Of a DNA stretch of 64,000 bases, positions 45,952-56,364 are shown in pieces (positions within the stretch are counted from its first letter, which is position 1; each line of letters begins with the position of its first letter). A program made the position numbers and the translations under genes. Under the pieces are notes generated by a model. It saw nothing but the letters and a program-made list of their open reading frames with translations. It searched no databases and was not told where the DNA came from. Location of the stretch: the NCBI RefSeq assembly GCF_000495835.1, contig NZ_AWGC01000019.1, positions 1-64,000 of the forward strand, read 5' to 3'. The stretch comes from Asticcacaulis sp. AC402. GTDB taxonomy: Bacteria > Pseudomonadota > Alphaproteobacteria > Caulobacterales > Caulobacteraceae.

Positions 45952-47169
45952 TTAAACGTCGAGCACGAAGCGCTGCGGGTCTTCCAGGCCTTCCTTGACG
46001 CGGACAAGGAAGGTCACGGCCTCTTTGCCGTCGACGATGCGGTGATCGTAGGACAGAGCCAGGTACATCATCGGGCGGACAACGACCTGGCCGTTGACGA
46101 CCATGGGGCGATCCTTGATGGCGTGCATCCCCAGGATGCCGACCTGCGGCATGTTCAGGATTGGCGTCGACATCAGCGAACCGTAGATGCCGCCATTGGT
46201 GATGGTGAACGTGCCGCCCTGGAGTTGGTCCAGCGACAGGGTGCCGTCACGGGCCTGCTTGCCCAGGGCAGAGATGCCTTTTTCAATGCCGGCCAGGGAG
46301 AGCGTGTCGACATCGCGCAGAACCGGCACGACCAAACCCTTTTCGGTGCCAACGGCGACGCCCAGATCGTAGTGGTTCTTGTAGATGATGTCCGTGCCAT
46401 CGATCTCGGCATTGACGGCCGGAATGTCCTTCAGCGCCGCGACCACTGCCTTGGCGAAGAAGGACATGAAACCGAGCTTGACGCCGTGACGCTTTTCAAA
46501 GGCGTCCTTGTAGGCGTTGCGCAGGTTCATGATGGTCGACATGTCGACCTCGTTGAACGTCGTGAGCTGCGCTGCGACATTCTGCGATTCTTTGAGGCGA
46601 CGGGCGATGGTTTGACGCAGGCGCGTCATCTTAACGCGTTCTTCGCGGGCGCCCAGAGTGCGCGGCGCTGCCGTCGGGGTCACCGGGGAAGCGGCGACCT
46701 GCGTACCAGTCCCGCCGGACAGGGCCGCCAGCGCGTCGCCCTTGGTGATACGGCCGTCCTTGCCGGTGCCATCGACCTTGTTCGGGTCAAGGCCGGTCTC
46801 GGCGACGATGCGGGTGACGGCCGGCGACAGCGGCTTGTCACCCGAAGCGGGGGCAGCGGCGGCAGCAGGAGCGGGAGCCGCGGCAGCCGGTGCGGGTTGG
46901 GCTGCGGCCACGGCCGGTTGGGGCGCAGCGGCAGCACCAGCGGCGCCGACCGAGCCGAGCACAGTGCCTGGCGTGACGGTTTCGCCTTCGGCCACCAGGA
47001 TGGTCAACACGCCGTCAGCCGGCGAGGCGACTTCCAGGGCAACCTTATCGGTTTCGAGTTCGACCAGGACCTCATCTTTTTTCACAGTGTCGCCGGACTT
47101 CCTGGTCCAGCGGCCAACAGTCGCTTCGGCAACGGATTCCCCAAGGACGGGAGTAAGGATATCAGCCAT
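45952..47169 (-). CDS. sucB: Dihydrolipoyllysine succinyltransferase (2-oxoglutarate dehydrogenase E2)
   Basis: The 405-residue protein has an N-terminal lipoyl domain with the lipoylated Lys in [12 protein letters not shown] (about 37-48) and an Ala/Pro-rich linker (about 85-115). A peripheral E1/E3-binding domain follows ([20 protein letters not shown]), then a catalytic core ending [15 protein letters not shown] with the active-site His. It forms the core of the 2-oxoglutarate dehydrogenase complex in the cytosol. It lies 134 bases after sucA. Confidence 0.97.
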   Translation of the reverse strand: MADILTPVLGESVAEATVGRWTRKSGDTVKKDEVLVELETDKVALEVASPADGVLTILVAEGETVTPGTVLGSVGAAGAAAAPQPAVAAAQPAPAAAAPAPAAAAAPASGDKPLSPAVTRIVAETGLDPNKVDGTGKDGRITKGDALAALSGGTGTQVAASPVTPTAAPRTLGAREERVKMTRLRQTIARRLKESQNVAAQLTTFNEVDMSTIMNLRNAYKDAFEKRHGVKLGFMSFFAKAVVAALKDIPAVNAEIDGTDIIYKNHYDLGVAVGTEKGLVVPVLRDVDTLSLAGIEKGISALGKQARDGTLSLDQLQGGTFTITNGGIYGSLMSTPILNMPQVGILGMHAIKDRPMVVNGQVVVRPMMYLALSYDHRIVDGKEAVTFLVRVKEGLEDPQRFVLDV

Positions 47170-47187
47170 GTCTAAGGCTCCATTTTC

Positions 47188-47250
47188 TTTGCGCTATCGC
47201 TTCGCGGCTTGAGCGCTTTTGTTTGCGCTATCGCTTCGCTGCTTGAGCGC
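47188..47250. repeat. 29-bp direct repeat between sucA and sucB
   Basis: The 29-base unit beginning TTTGCGCTATCGCTTCGC occurs at 47188-47216 and 47222-47250 with one mismatch. The words TTCGC and CTTGAGCGC resemble the element V core in reverse. It occupies the sucA-sucB gap, about 20 bases before the sucB start. Confidence 0.85.
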
Positions 47251-47303
47251 CGTTGGTGGATTACCGCGTCGCGGGGTCGGGAGCGGGGTATTGGGGAAAC
47301 AGG

Positions 47304-50270
47304 TTAAGCGAACGCTTCGTTCAAGAATGTCTCGAGCTCTTTGAGGTGGCGGCTCATCTGGCCGGCGGCCGTCGAAGCCGAGGCCGGACGGCCGACGTAG
47401 CGTGCCCGCTTGGCCTTGATCTTCAGGCGGTCGAGCGTCAGTTCCAGCCACGGATCGACAAAGGCCCAGCCGCCCATATTCTTCGGCTCTTCCTGACACC
47501 ATACCAGTTCGGCGTTAGGGAAGCGGCCCAGCTCGGTCATGAGCGACTTCATCGGCCACGGATAGAACTGCTCCAGGCGCAGCAGGTAGATGTCCTTGAT
47601 CTGCTTCTTTTCGCGATCTTCCAGCAGGTCGTAATAGACCTTGCCCGAACACAGTACGACGCGACGGATCTTGTCGTCGGGCACCAGCTTGAGGCCGGCA
47701 ACGTCGGGCCTGCGTTCGGCATCGTCATGCAGCACGCGGTGGAAGGACGAACCCTCGCTGATCTCGCTCAGTTGCGAGACCGCCTTCTTGTGGCGCAGCA
47801 ACGACTTGGGCGTCATCAGGATCAGCGGTTTGCGGAAGGGCCGGTGGATCTGGCGGCGCAGGATGTGGAAGTAGTTGGACGGTGTCGTGCAGTTGGCGAC
47901 CTGCATATTGTCCTCAGCGCACATCTGCAGAAAGCGTTCAAGGCGGGCTGAGGAGTGCTCCGGACCCTGACCCTCGTAGCCGTGCGGCAGCAGCATGACC
48001 AGACCCGACATGCGCAGCCACTTGCGTTCACCGGAACTGATGAACTGGTCGATAATGACCTGGGCGCCGTTGACGAAGTCGCCGAACTGGCCTTCCCACA
48101 GGGTGAGCGTGTTTGGATCGGCCAGCGAGTAGCCGTATTCAAAACCCAGCACGGCCTCTTCTGACAGAGCCGAGTCGATGCCTTCGTACAGGGCCTGACC
48201 GTCACGCAGGTGATTGAAGGGGAAGTATCGTTCCTCGGTCGTCTGGTCGACAAAGGCCGAATGACGTTGCGAGAAGGTGCCACGGATTGAGTCCTGACCC
48301 GACAAGCGGACCGGGAAACCTTCGTCGAGCAGCGAGGAGAAGGCCAGGGACTCGGCCGTGGACCAGTCCAGGTTTTCGCCGCTGGTGATCATCTGCTGGC
48401 GCGCATCTATGACACGCTTCAGCGTGCGATGGACGTCGAGGTCGTTGGGGATGGTGGTGATGCGGGTACCCAGTTCGACCAGCTTGGCGCGCGGCACGGC
48501 GGTGATACCGCGGCGCTCGTCCTCTTCCGGCAGACCCAGACCTTGCCACTTGCCATCCAGCCAGTCGGCCTTGGTGGCACGATAGACTTTACCGGCGTCA
48601 AACTCTTCGTCCATGAAGGAGTCAAAGTCTTTCAACCACTGATCGTATTCGACCTGGGTGCAGGTACCTTCCTTGATCAGACGTTGGGCGTAAAGGTCCC
48701 GCGTCGACGGATGGTCCTTGATCTTGGCGTACATGATCGGCTGGGTGAAGGTCGGGTCATCGCCTTCGTTGTGACCGAAGCGGCGATAGCAGAACATGTC
48801 AACGACGACATCCTTGGCGAACTTCTGACGGAACTCTGTCGCCATCTTGGCCGCGAACACCACGGCTTCCGGATCGTCGCCGTTGCAGTGCAGGATCGGC
48901 GCCGCCGCCATCAGGGCCGGATCGGACGGATAGGGCGACGAGCGCGAGAAGCGCGGGCTGGTCGTGAAGCCGATCTGATTGTTGATAATGAAGTGGATGG
49001 TGCCGCCGGTCTTGTAGCCTTTCAGACCCATCAGGGTGAAGCATTCCATGGCGACGCCCTGGCCGGCAAAGGCTGCATCGCCATGTATCAGCAGGCCGAC
49101 AGCCATGCTGCGGTCGGGATTGCCGTCACTCTTGGTCTTGTTGTGCTGGGCCTGTTTGGCGCGCGTCTTGCCGAGCACGACCGGGTTGACGATTTCCAGG
49201 TGCGACGGGTTGGCAGTCAGGGACAGGTGGACATTATTGCCGTCGAAGGCGCGATCCGACGAAGCGCCCATATGATACTTGACGTCCGACGAACCTTCGA
49301 TGTCCGACGGCAGGGTCGAACCGCCCTGGAACTCATGGAAGATGGCGCGGTAGGGCTTGCCCATCACCCCGGCCAGGGTATTGAGACGGCCGCGGTGGGC
49401 CATGCCGAAGATGATGTCCTTGACGCCCAGGGCGCCGCCCCGCTTGATGATCTGTTCCAGAGCCGGGATCATGGCCTCGCCGCCGTCCAGGCCGAAACGC
49501 TTGGTGCCAGGGAAACGGCGGTGGCAGAAGCGCTCGAAACCCTCGGTCTCGATCAGCTTCTTCAGGATGGCGATCTTGCCTTCCCTGGTGAAGGTGATTT
49601 CCTTGTCGCGGCCTTCGATGCGCTCCTGGACCCAGGCCTTTTCGGCCGGGTCGGCGATGTGCATGTACTGGACGCCGATATTGCCGCAATAGGTACGGCG
49701 CACGATCTGAAGAATTTCACGCAGTGTGGCGGTTTCGAGACCCAGAACGCCGTCGATGAAGATAGGACGCTCCATGTCGCCGGGTCCGAAACCCCAGTAT
49801 TCCGGAGTTAGTTCAGGGTTCTGGCCGGGCTGTTCGATGCCCAGCGGGTCGAGGTTGGCCTGCAAGTGACCGCGGATACGGAAGGCGCGGATCAGCATCA
49901 GGGCGCGGATCGAGTCGCGCGATGCTGCCTGGAGTTCGGCCTGCGTCGCCGGCGTACCGGAGGCTTCCGCCTTCTGGGCAATGCCCTTTTCGACCTTGGC
50001 CTGCACCGCTGGCCAGAACCCGTCCATCGCCGAGATGTTATCGTCGCGCGGTGACGGTCCGGGATTGGCCCAGCCACCAGCCTCGGCATTGGCCTTGACC
50101 GTCTCGGGCTTGTCCATGAGGGAGTCGAAGAAGGCCCGCCACTCGGGGGGCACGGAGGTGGGGTCTTGCGCCCACTTCTCCTGCATCATCTCGATGAACA
50201 CCGCATTGGCGCCATAGAGGAAGGAGGTCTCCGCGAAGACCTGGTTCAACCGGCCGGAATCATCCGCCAT
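47304..50270 (-). CDS. sucA: 2-oxoglutarate dehydrogenase E1 component
   Basis: The 988-residue thiamine-diphosphate enzyme decarboxylates 2-oxoglutarate. The N-terminal E2-binding segment is SFLYGANAVFIEMMQEKWAQ; HRGRLN near residue 300 and the ThDP-binding region HGDAAFAGQG follow. The transketolase-like C-terminal half contains LPHGYEGQGPEHSSARLERF. Length is typical. Upstream lies a tandem-repeat array separating it from sucD. Confidence 0.97.
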   Translation of the reverse strand: MADDSGRLNQVFAETSFLYGANAVFIEMMQEKWAQDPTSVPPEWRAFFDSLMDKPETVKANAEAGGWANPGPSPRDDNISAMDGFWPAVQAKVEKGIAQKAEASGTPATQAELQAASRDSIRALMLIRAFRIRGHLQANLDPLGIEQPGQNPELTPEYWGFGPGDMERPIFIDGVLGLETATLREILQIVRRTYCGNIGVQYMHIADPAEKAWVQERIEGRDKEITFTREGKIAILKKLIETEGFERFCHRRFPGTKRFGLDGGEAMIPALEQIIKRGGALGVKDIIFGMAHRGRLNTLAGVMGKPYRAIFHEFQGGSTLPSDIEGSSDVKYHMGASSDRAFDGNNVHLSLTANPSHLEIVNPVVLGKTRAKQAQHNKTKSDGNPDRSMAVGLLIHGDAAFAGQGVAMECFTLMGLKGYKTGGTIHFIINNQIGFTTSPRFSRSSPYPSDPALMAAAPILHCNGDDPEAVVFAAKMATEFRQKFAKDVVVDMFCYRRFGHNEGDDPTFTQPIMYAKIKDHPSTRDLYAQRLIKEGTCTQVEYDQWLKDFDSFMDEEFDAGKVYRATKADWLDGKWQGLGLPEEDERRGITAVPRAKLVELGTRITTIPNDLDVHRTLKRVIDARQQMITSGENLDWSTAESLAFSSLLDEGFPVRLSGQDSIRGTFSQRHSAFVDQTTEERYFPFNHLRDGQALYEGIDSALSEEAVLGFEYGYSLADPNTLTLWEGQFGDFVNGAQVIIDQFISSGERKWLRMSGLVMLLPHGYEGQGPEHSSARLERFLQMCAEDNMQVANCTTPSNYFHILRRQIHRPFRKPLILMTPKSLLRHKKAVSQLSEISEGSSFHRVLHDDAERRPDVAGLKLVPDDKIRRVVLCSGKVYYDLLEDREKKQIKDIYLLRLEQFYPWPMKSLMTELGRFPNAELVWCQEEPKNMGGWAFVDPWLELTLDRLKIKAKRARYVGRPASASTAAGQMSRHLKELETFLNEAFA

Positions 50271-50731
50271 TTTATGTACCGCTCAGACGGCCAATTACGA
50301 CACCGTCTGCCTTTCCATTTATAAATCGTGACCAGAGCCAACAACGACACTCTGGTTGGTTAGTCGCTCAAGCGCCGCGAGGGCTACCTCGCATAAGCTC
50401 GGGCGGGCAGTCGCCCTTGCCGCGGCAATAGAGGCCGCGGAGGGGTTAGTTCGCTCAAGCGCCGCGAGGGCTACCTCGCATAAGCTCGGGCGGGCAGTCG
50501 CCCTTGCCGCGGCATTAGAGGCCGCGGAGGGGTTAGTCGCTCAAGCACCGCGAGGGCTACCTCGCATAAGCTCGGGCGGGCAGTCGCCCTTGCCGCGGCA
50601 ACAGAGGCCGCGGAGGGGTTAGTTCGCTCAAGCACCGCGAGACTTCTCACGATACTTTTGCCGATACAGTCTTCTGGGTTCTTGGGCTGGATTTCACCTG
50701 GAAACCCCACCCGGGCGAACCCTGTTCCCGC
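50271..50731. other. 461-base repeat-filled gap between sucD and sucA
   Basis: The gap holds a tandem array at 50358-50643. The 87 bases on the sucA side and about 90 on the sucD side show no gene or clear promoter. Short frames through the array encode repeats of the same peptide and are not credible genes. Confidence 0.8.
50358..50643 (+). repeat. Tandem array of the element V core, 3.3 units of 86-87 bp
   Basis: Unit starts (GGTTAGT) are at 50358, 50444, 50531 and 50617; the last is partial. Each unit folds into three stems: GCGAGG-gcta-CCTCGC, GGGCG-ggcagt-CGCCC and CCGCGGC-aatagag-GCCGCGG. Units differ at a few positions, for example aatagag, attagag and acagag in the last loop. The core matches that of 23805 and 30778. 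Confidence 0.92.
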
Positions 50732-51619
50732 CTACAGTCCCTTCAGGACGTTCAGCAGGGTCTCACCGAGCGCTGCCGGCGACGGCGCGACGCGGATGCC
50801 CGCGGCTTCCATCGCCGCGATCTTGTCCTCGGCCCCGCCCTTGCCACCGGAGATGATGGCGCCGGCATGGCCCATACGACGGCCCGGAGGCGCCGTGCGG
50901 CCCGCAATGAAGCCCGCCATGGGCTTGATACGGCCCTTCTTGGCTTCGTCGCGCAGGAACTGCGCCGCGTCTTCTTCCGCCTGGCCGCCAATTTCGCCGA
51001 TCATGATGATCGACTTGGTAGCGTCATCGGCCAGGAACATCTCCAGCACATCGATGAATTCGGTGCCCTTGACGGGGTCGCCGCCGATGCCCACGGCCGT
51101 CGTCTGACCAAGGCCGGCATTGGTCGTCTGGAACACCGCTTCATAGGTGAGCGTGCCCGAACGTGATACCACACCGACGCTGCCCGGGCTAAAGATATTT
51201 CCGGGCATAATACCGATCTTGCATTGGTTCGGCGTCAGGACGCCGGGACAGTTCGGCCCGATCAGGCGCGACCTGGAACCCTGCAGCGCCTTCTTGACCT
51301 TGACCATGTCCAGCACCGGAATGCCTTCGGTGATGCAGACGATCAATTCCATCTCGGCTTCGATCGCTTCGAGGATCGAGTCGGCGGCGAAGGGGGGCGG
51401 GACGTAGATGGCCGTGGCGGTAGCGCCGGTACGGTCACGCGCTTCGGCTACCGTGTCATAGACCGGCAGACCGATATGGGTCTGACCGCCCTTGCCGGGG
51501 GTGACGCCGCCGACCATCTTGGTGCCGTAGGCGATGGCCTGTTCAGTGTGGAAGGTGCCCTGTGAGCCGGTGATGCCCTGGCAGATAACCTTGGTTTCGG
51601 AGGTAACGAGAACGGACAT
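50732..51619 (-). CDS. sucD: Succinyl-CoA ligase alpha subunit
   Basis: The 295-residue subunit carries the CoA-binding Rossmann region ([20 protein letters not shown]) and the phosphohistidine loop [18 protein letters not shown] (active His about 250). With SucC it makes succinate and ATP or GTP from succinyl-CoA. Only 5 bases separate it from sucC upstream, so the two are co-transcribed. Confidence 0.97.
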   Translation of the reverse strand: MSVLVTSETKVICQGITGSQGTFHTEQAIAYGTKMVGGVTPGKGGQTHIGLPVYDTVAEARDRTGATATAIYVPPPFAADSILEAIEAEMELIVCITEGIPVLDMVKVKKALQGSRSRLIGPNCPGVLTPNQCKIGIMPGNIFSPGSVGVVSRSGTLTYEAVFQTTNAGLGQTTAVGIGGDPVKGTEFIDVLEMFLADDATKSIIMIGEIGGQAEEDAAQFLRDEAKKGRIKPMAGFIAGRTAPPGRRMGHAGAIISGGKGGAEDKIAAMEAAGIRVAPSPAALGETLLNVLKGL

Positions 51620-51624
51620 AAAAC

Positions 51625-52830
<1,206 letters not shown>

Positions 52831-52964
52831 GGAACCGGTCTTGACAAATGTGAATGAACGGCAGAGCCGGCGCGTCCAATTCATGACAAATTGAGCGTGA
52901 GGGCTCTGATGTTGTGCTTAGCGACATCAGGGCGAACGCCGTTGCTCGTCCATCGATCGGGCGC

Positions 52965-52993
52965 GTTATAAAGAGCCGGACCGGATTGTGCAA
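52965..52993 (-). promoter_or_regulatory. Sigma70-type promoter for sucCD
   Basis: On the minus strand TTGCAC (52988-52993) and TATAAC (52965-52970) are separated by 17 bases. The predicted start is near 52958, leaving a leader of about 130 bases before sucC. Confidence 0.7.
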
Positions 52994-53064
52994 CCGCTCA
53001 GTCACAGAAATTTGGCCCGTGTGGCTAATTTTATCGACGCGCGAGTCCCTATTCCACAAGCGAT

Positions 53065-53076
53065 GTTAGCGCTAAC
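53065..53076. promoter_or_regulatory. GTTAGCGCTAAC palindrome, LacI-type operator
   Basis: A perfect 12-bp palindrome with the central CG flanked by TTAG/CTAA is typical of LacI-family operators. It lies 27 bases after the DUF2306 stop and about 72 bases upstream of the sucCD -35. No LacI-family gene is in the window, so a regulator would be encoded elsewhere. Confidence 0.45.
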
Positions 53077-53103
53077 GTTTGCGTCTAAACCAAGACAACG
53101 CTG

Positions 53104-53532
53104 TCAACCAAAAAACATGTGCCATATCAACCGGCCCGGCATGAAGGTGAACAGACCGGCTACAATCAGGGCCCCGATGTACAGACCACGCGCCTGACCG
53201 GCGTGCCCCTTGATGTTGCGGCGGCGCGCATGCCAGACCAGCATGACCAGTCCGTATAGGGTCAAGACTGACAGGATGTGGATAAAGCTCAAGCCCCCCT
53301 TGTTGATCTCGCGGATGAAAAAACTCGACACCGCTACAGTCGTCATGAAGATCACCCACATCCAGCCAAGCAGCCGGTGCGGCACAGTGCCTTTGGGTCC
53401 GATGAACTGCCAGGTGGCAACAGCAAACGAAGCCACGGCGGCCAGCATGTGGATCTGGATGACCAGGGGCTGGCGCCACAACAGGTCGAAATTGGGCGCG
53501 TGGGGGTTGGCGAAGTCGGCGAGGATGTCCAT
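53104..53532 (-). CDS. DUF2306 membrane protein
   Basis: The 142-residue inner-membrane protein has four hydrophobic segments (VIQIHMLAAVASFAVATWQF, LLGWMWVIFMTTVAVSSFF, FIHILSVLTLYGLVMLVW, GLYIGALIVAGLFTFM). The PHRLLGW and HARRRNIKGHAGQ motifs are typical of DUF2306. His residues in TM1 and TM3 may bind haem or metal (inference). It is divergent from the membrane LytTR regulator next door, which may control it. Confidence 0.88.
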   Translation of the reverse strand: MDILADFANPHAPNFDLLWRQPLVIQIHMLAAVASFAVATWQFIGPKGTVPHRLLGWMWVIFMTTVAVSSFFIREINKGGLSFIHILSVLTLYGLVMLVWHARRRNIKGHAGQARGLYIGALIVAGLFTFMPGRLIWHMFFG

Positions 53533-53598
53533 GAGGCGGCTTCCTTTTTGCGATAGGATGGCTCATAACCCCACATCCTGTCTTTCCAGTCTGGCCCG

Positions 53599-54405
53599 AT
53601 GCGCGATCAGCCTCCTTCCCTTCGCCAAACGCCACCTGGCGCCGTTCACGCTTCGCCAATGGCGGCCCTGTGGCGCCAACCCTGGGTCCGTACCCAGTTG
53701 GTCGCCGTGGGCATGGCCGCCTTTTTGACCTTTGTTGGCGCCAATGGCACCCATCAGTTGCCCTTGCTGCTGCGTTTTGCCTACTGGTTGTCGGTCATGG
53801 TCGCCGGCACGGTTACGGCGCAAACCATCGGTCTGCTGGTTGACCGCGCGACGCGGCTGAACGCCTGGCAGGAAATGGCAGTGATGATCGCCGGCATTAC
53901 CCCGGCCATTACTCTGGTGGTGTGGCTGATTACTGCCGCGTTCGAACGGCGGATGCCGCGGGTCGAAGACCTGCAGTATTATGCCCTGCCGGTTCTGATG
54001 ATCTCGGTCGTGATGGCCTTCCTGCATACCCAGGTCAACCGCACGCCGGCCCAGAGCCATGCCTTTCCTGAGGCGCGTATGGCCGAACCGGGCGAGGCTT
54101 TCCGCGAGCGGTTGGGGTTCAAGTACCGCCATGCCGCTATCCTGGCCCTGTCAGCAGAGGATCATTACCTACGCGTTCACACTTCGGCCGGCGAAACCCT
54201 GATCCTGATGCGGCTGTACGATGCCATCCGCGAGTTGGATGGCATCGAGGGCTCGCAGATCCACCGGTCGTGGTGGGTGGCTAAGGAGGCGGTTGGCGAT
54301 GTCCGGCGCAGCGACGGCAAGGTTAGCCTGGTCCTGAAAAACGGCGCAACCGCGCCGGTTAGCCGCAGCTATGTGAAAGCGCTGAAAAACGACGGCTGGC
54401 TTTAG
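53599..54405 (+). CDS. Membrane-anchored LytTR DNA-binding regulator
   Basis: The 268-residue protein has four hydrophobic segments in the first 150 residues (LVAVGMAAFLTFVGANG, YWLSVMVAGTVTAQTIGLLV, EMAVMIAGITPAITLVVWLI, ALPVLMISVVMAFL). A C-terminal LytTR domain follows (about 170-268), with LSAEDHYLRVHT, IHRSWWVA and the closing GATAPVSRSYVKALKNDGWL. LytTR proteins bind DNA directly; here the signal is probably sensed in the membrane. The divergent DUF2306 gene is a candidate target. Confidence 0.9.
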   Translation: MRDQPPSLRQTPPGAVHASPMAALWRQPWVRTQLVAVGMAAFLTFVGANGTHQLPLLLRFAYWLSVMVAGTVTAQTIGLLVDRATRLNAWQEMAVMIAGITPAITLVVWLITAAFERRMPRVEDLQYYALPVLMISVVMAFLHTQVNRTPAQSHAFPEARMAEPGEAFRERLGFKYRHAAILALSAEDHYLRVHTSAGETLILMRLYDAIRELDGIEGSQIHRSWWVAKEAVGDVRRSDGKVSLVLKNGATAPVSRSYVKALKNDGWL

Positions 54406-54724
54406 GGAGAATTTGGCCACGAACCGATACGAACACCACGAACTTCAGGACGTGCTTGACAGCTCTGTTGCACGACTCCGTATGTAAGGTTTTTGTCACG
54501 ATAAACGCCAAAATCTCGAAAAGCACAAAAAATTCATGCTGTTTTTGCCCTGCCGCGAAGCGACATAAACGCAAGAAAAGGCCGCTTCGCGGCAGTGTCA
54601 AACGTGCTCAAAATTTTCGTGTTTTTCCAATTTTCGTGCTTTTCGTGGCAAATCTTAACTGCCTGTCCGACATGCCCACCGTTACGATTGACCTAAGGTT
54701 CGTGTGGTTTGTGGTCAAAAAACG
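54406..54724. other. 319-base gap with CACGAA/TTCGTG inverted words and a hairpin
   Basis: GCCACGAA at 54416-54423 is mirrored by TTCGTGGC at 54642-54649, with several further CACGAA/TTCGTG words between. CTGCCGCGAAGCG (54550-54562) pairs with CGCTTCGCGGCAG (54583-54595), a perfect 13-bp stem. No gene is apparent. The gap separates the convergent LytTR and lipoprotein genes. Confidence 0.7.
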
Positions 54725-55306
54725 CTATTCCAAAGCCACGACAGGCTTGAAGCGTCCCCGGTCAGCCTTCTCGATCGCCTTATCCAGAGCCGCGACATAC
54801 TCATTGCGCAAATCCTGCAGATACGGCCGCGTCACCGACATCAACGCCTCACGCCGCGCCACCAGTTCGTCATACTGCGCCCCATCATTGTCCAGCATCG
54901 CCTCAGGCGTCGTGGTCACGAACTCCAGCCGATGGCAGTCCTCGGTCAGGGCCGCGTCTAGAAAGGCTTCCGGCTGGCCCTTGATGACCGGCCCAAAGCT
55001 GTGGGCCAGGGTCCCACGGGCGCCGGCGCTATCGCCAATGAGATAGTTGGAGGCCATCGCCAGACGCACCGCCAGCAGGTTTCCCTCACGCATCCGTTCG
55101 GTAAGGCCGTCGATCATCGCTGCGGTCAGGTTTTCGCCCTCGCGGCAGCCGGGTTTCAGGCAGGTCCGCGTCGACTTCAACGCCGCCCGAAAAGTCACCT
55201 CGGTCGGCTTTGCAATAAACGCGTTCAACCGCCATGCTGTTATCGGACCTTCCGCCGAACAGGCGGTCAGGCACACCATTGCCGCTAAGCAAACCAACCG
55301 TTTCAT
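54725..55306 (-). CDS. Hypothetical lipoprotein
   Basis: The 193-residue protein has a lipoprotein signal MKRLVCLAAMVCLTAC with lipobox LTAC (Cys16). The mature part is mainly helical, with cysteines in STRTCLKPGCREG and TEDCHRL that may form disulfides. No family is recognised. It stands after the end of the SRPBCC operon on the same strand, with a 71-base gap. Confidence 0.75.
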   Translation of the reverse strand: MKRLVCLAAMVCLTACSAEGPITAWRLNAFIAKPTEVTFRAALKSTRTCLKPGCREGENLTAAMIDGLTERMREGNLLAVRLAMASNYLIGDSAGARGTLAHSFGPVIKGQPEAFLDAALTEDCHRLEFVTTTPEAMLDNDGAQYDELVARREALMSVTRPYLQDLRNEYVAALDKAIEKADRGRFKPVVALE

Positions 55307-55377
55307 CCAACCCCCGGACGAAGAATGAGAGGTTCAGGTGTAGCCGCATCGGCTTTTTTCGGCAACCGCCTTTGTGA

Positions 55378-55908
55378 TCACACTACCTTCGCGAGCACGA
55401 CGTCCAGCTTGGTGAAGCTGCTGCGCCAGCCGACCGGATTGCCCAACGCCACGTGTGCGTCGCGCACCAGAGCCTGCGGGAAGGTCTGACGCACGGTGAC
55501 GCGGGTGCCGGCATCGCAGTCTTCAAACGTGATCCGCGTCGGGATGGGGCCGCCGACATAGGCGGCTTCCTCGCCGCCAAGTTCGACATACTTGCCGCGG
55601 ATCATGGCGTGCCACGCCGGCGGGTGGCGTTCGACCTGCATGATCATGACCAGCACTTCGTTATCGATGACCTCGCCGAATTCGCCCATTACCGGATAGT
55701 CGCTGCCATCGGGGGCGTGCATGATAAGGCTTAAGCTACCGCCCGGCCGGACATCGACATCGACCGTCGTGGTCAGGCCTTCCGGCCCCCACCAGGCGGC
55801 CAGCATCTGCGGGTCGGTCCAGGCCTGATATACCAGGGCGCGCGGGGCGGCGAAGTCGCGGACCAGGATAAGGTCGTTTGCTTCGGTTGTCAGTTCGGTG
55901 TCAAACAT
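55378..55908 (-). CDS. SRPBCC (AHSA1-type) domain protein 1
   Basis: The 176-residue single-domain protein opens LILVRDFAAPRALVYQAWTD and has the family's WWGPEGLTTTVDVDVRPGGS and a C-terminal helix RSSFTKLDVVLAKV. The START/Bet v1-like fold has a hydrophobic cavity; the ligand is unknown. It is the last gene of the ArsR-controlled operon and is preceded by a 14-residue micro-ORF. Confidence 0.9.
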   Translation of the reverse strand: MFDTELTTEANDLILVRDFAAPRALVYQAWTDPQMLAAWWGPEGLTTTVDVDVRPGGSLSLIMHAPDGSDYPVMGEFGEVIDNEVLVMIMQVERHPPAWHAMIRGKYVELGGEEAAYVGGPIPTRITFEDCDAGTRVTVRQTFPQALVRDAHVALGNPVGWRSSFTKLDVVLAKVV

Positions 55909-55945
55909 AGGTCTTGTCCAGACAGGCCTTGGCTGAGCAGGTCAT
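55901..55945 (-). CDS. Bridging micro-ORF (14 residues)
   Basis: The ORF MTCSAKACLDKTYV begins in the TGATG that ends the VOC gene and stops inside the ATGTTTGA that starts SRPBCC protein 1. It could carry ribosomes between the two genes. Coding for a stable peptide is unlikely. Confidence 0.2.
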   Translation of the reverse strand: MTCSAKACLDKTYV

Positions 55946-56361
55946 CACATCTCTCCTACCGTATTGATCATCCAGTGCTGATCGTAGCGATCGGTGCACA
56001 TGCCGAAGCCCTTCGACCAGAAGGTTTCAGCGAAATCCAGGTAGATGCTGCCGCCCTTTGCCAGGGCCGTAAACACCCGCTCGGCCTCATCGCGATCGTC
56101 GAACGTCAGCGTGACGGTCGTGCCGGCCGGTTTGGCGTAGATTTCCGGCGGGGCGTCAGCGCCGGAGATTTCGCCCCGGTCCAAGGTCAGCGTGGCGTGC
56201 AGGACGGCATCGGCCCATTCCGGTGGAAACTGATCCGTCATTGGCGATTCGCCGTGGGTCATCATGAGGGTGATCTCGCCGCCCAAGACCTCGGCATAGA
56301 AGGCGAAGGCGTCGCGGCAGGTGCCGTTGAAGGCCAGGTGAGGGGTAATCCGGACGGTCAT
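55945..56361 (-). CDS. VOC-superfamily protein (PhnB-like)
   Basis: The 138-residue protein opens TVRITPHLAFNGTCRDAFAF and has two beta-alpha-beta-beta-beta modules, with DQFPPEWADAVLHATLTLD in the middle and SKGFGMCTDRYDQHWMIN at the end. This is the PhnB/3-demethylubiquinone-9-like subgroup (DUF1428-like relatives exist). Metal-site residues are incomplete, so catalysis is uncertain. Its start is 3 bases after the previous stop; it belongs to the ArsR operon. Confidence 0.9.
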   Translation of the reverse strand: MTVRITPHLAFNGTCRDAFAFYAEVLGGEITLMMTHGESPMTDQFPPEWADAVLHATLTLDRGEISGADAPPEIYAKPAGTTVTLTFDDRDEAERVFTALAKGGSIYLDFAETFWSKGFGMCTDRYDQHWMINTVGEM

Positions 56362-56364
56362 GAT

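Noticed and set aside
48429-49811. 460-residue plus-strand frame
   Set aside because: Antisense to sucA; no recognisable domain.
50356-50622. 88-residue plus-strand frame in the tandem array
   Set aside because: It encodes repeats of one peptide because the DNA is repetitive; no ribosome site or conserved protein.
50358-50643. CRISPR array
   Set aside because: Units of 86-87 bp repeat fully with no unique spacers, and no cas genes are near.
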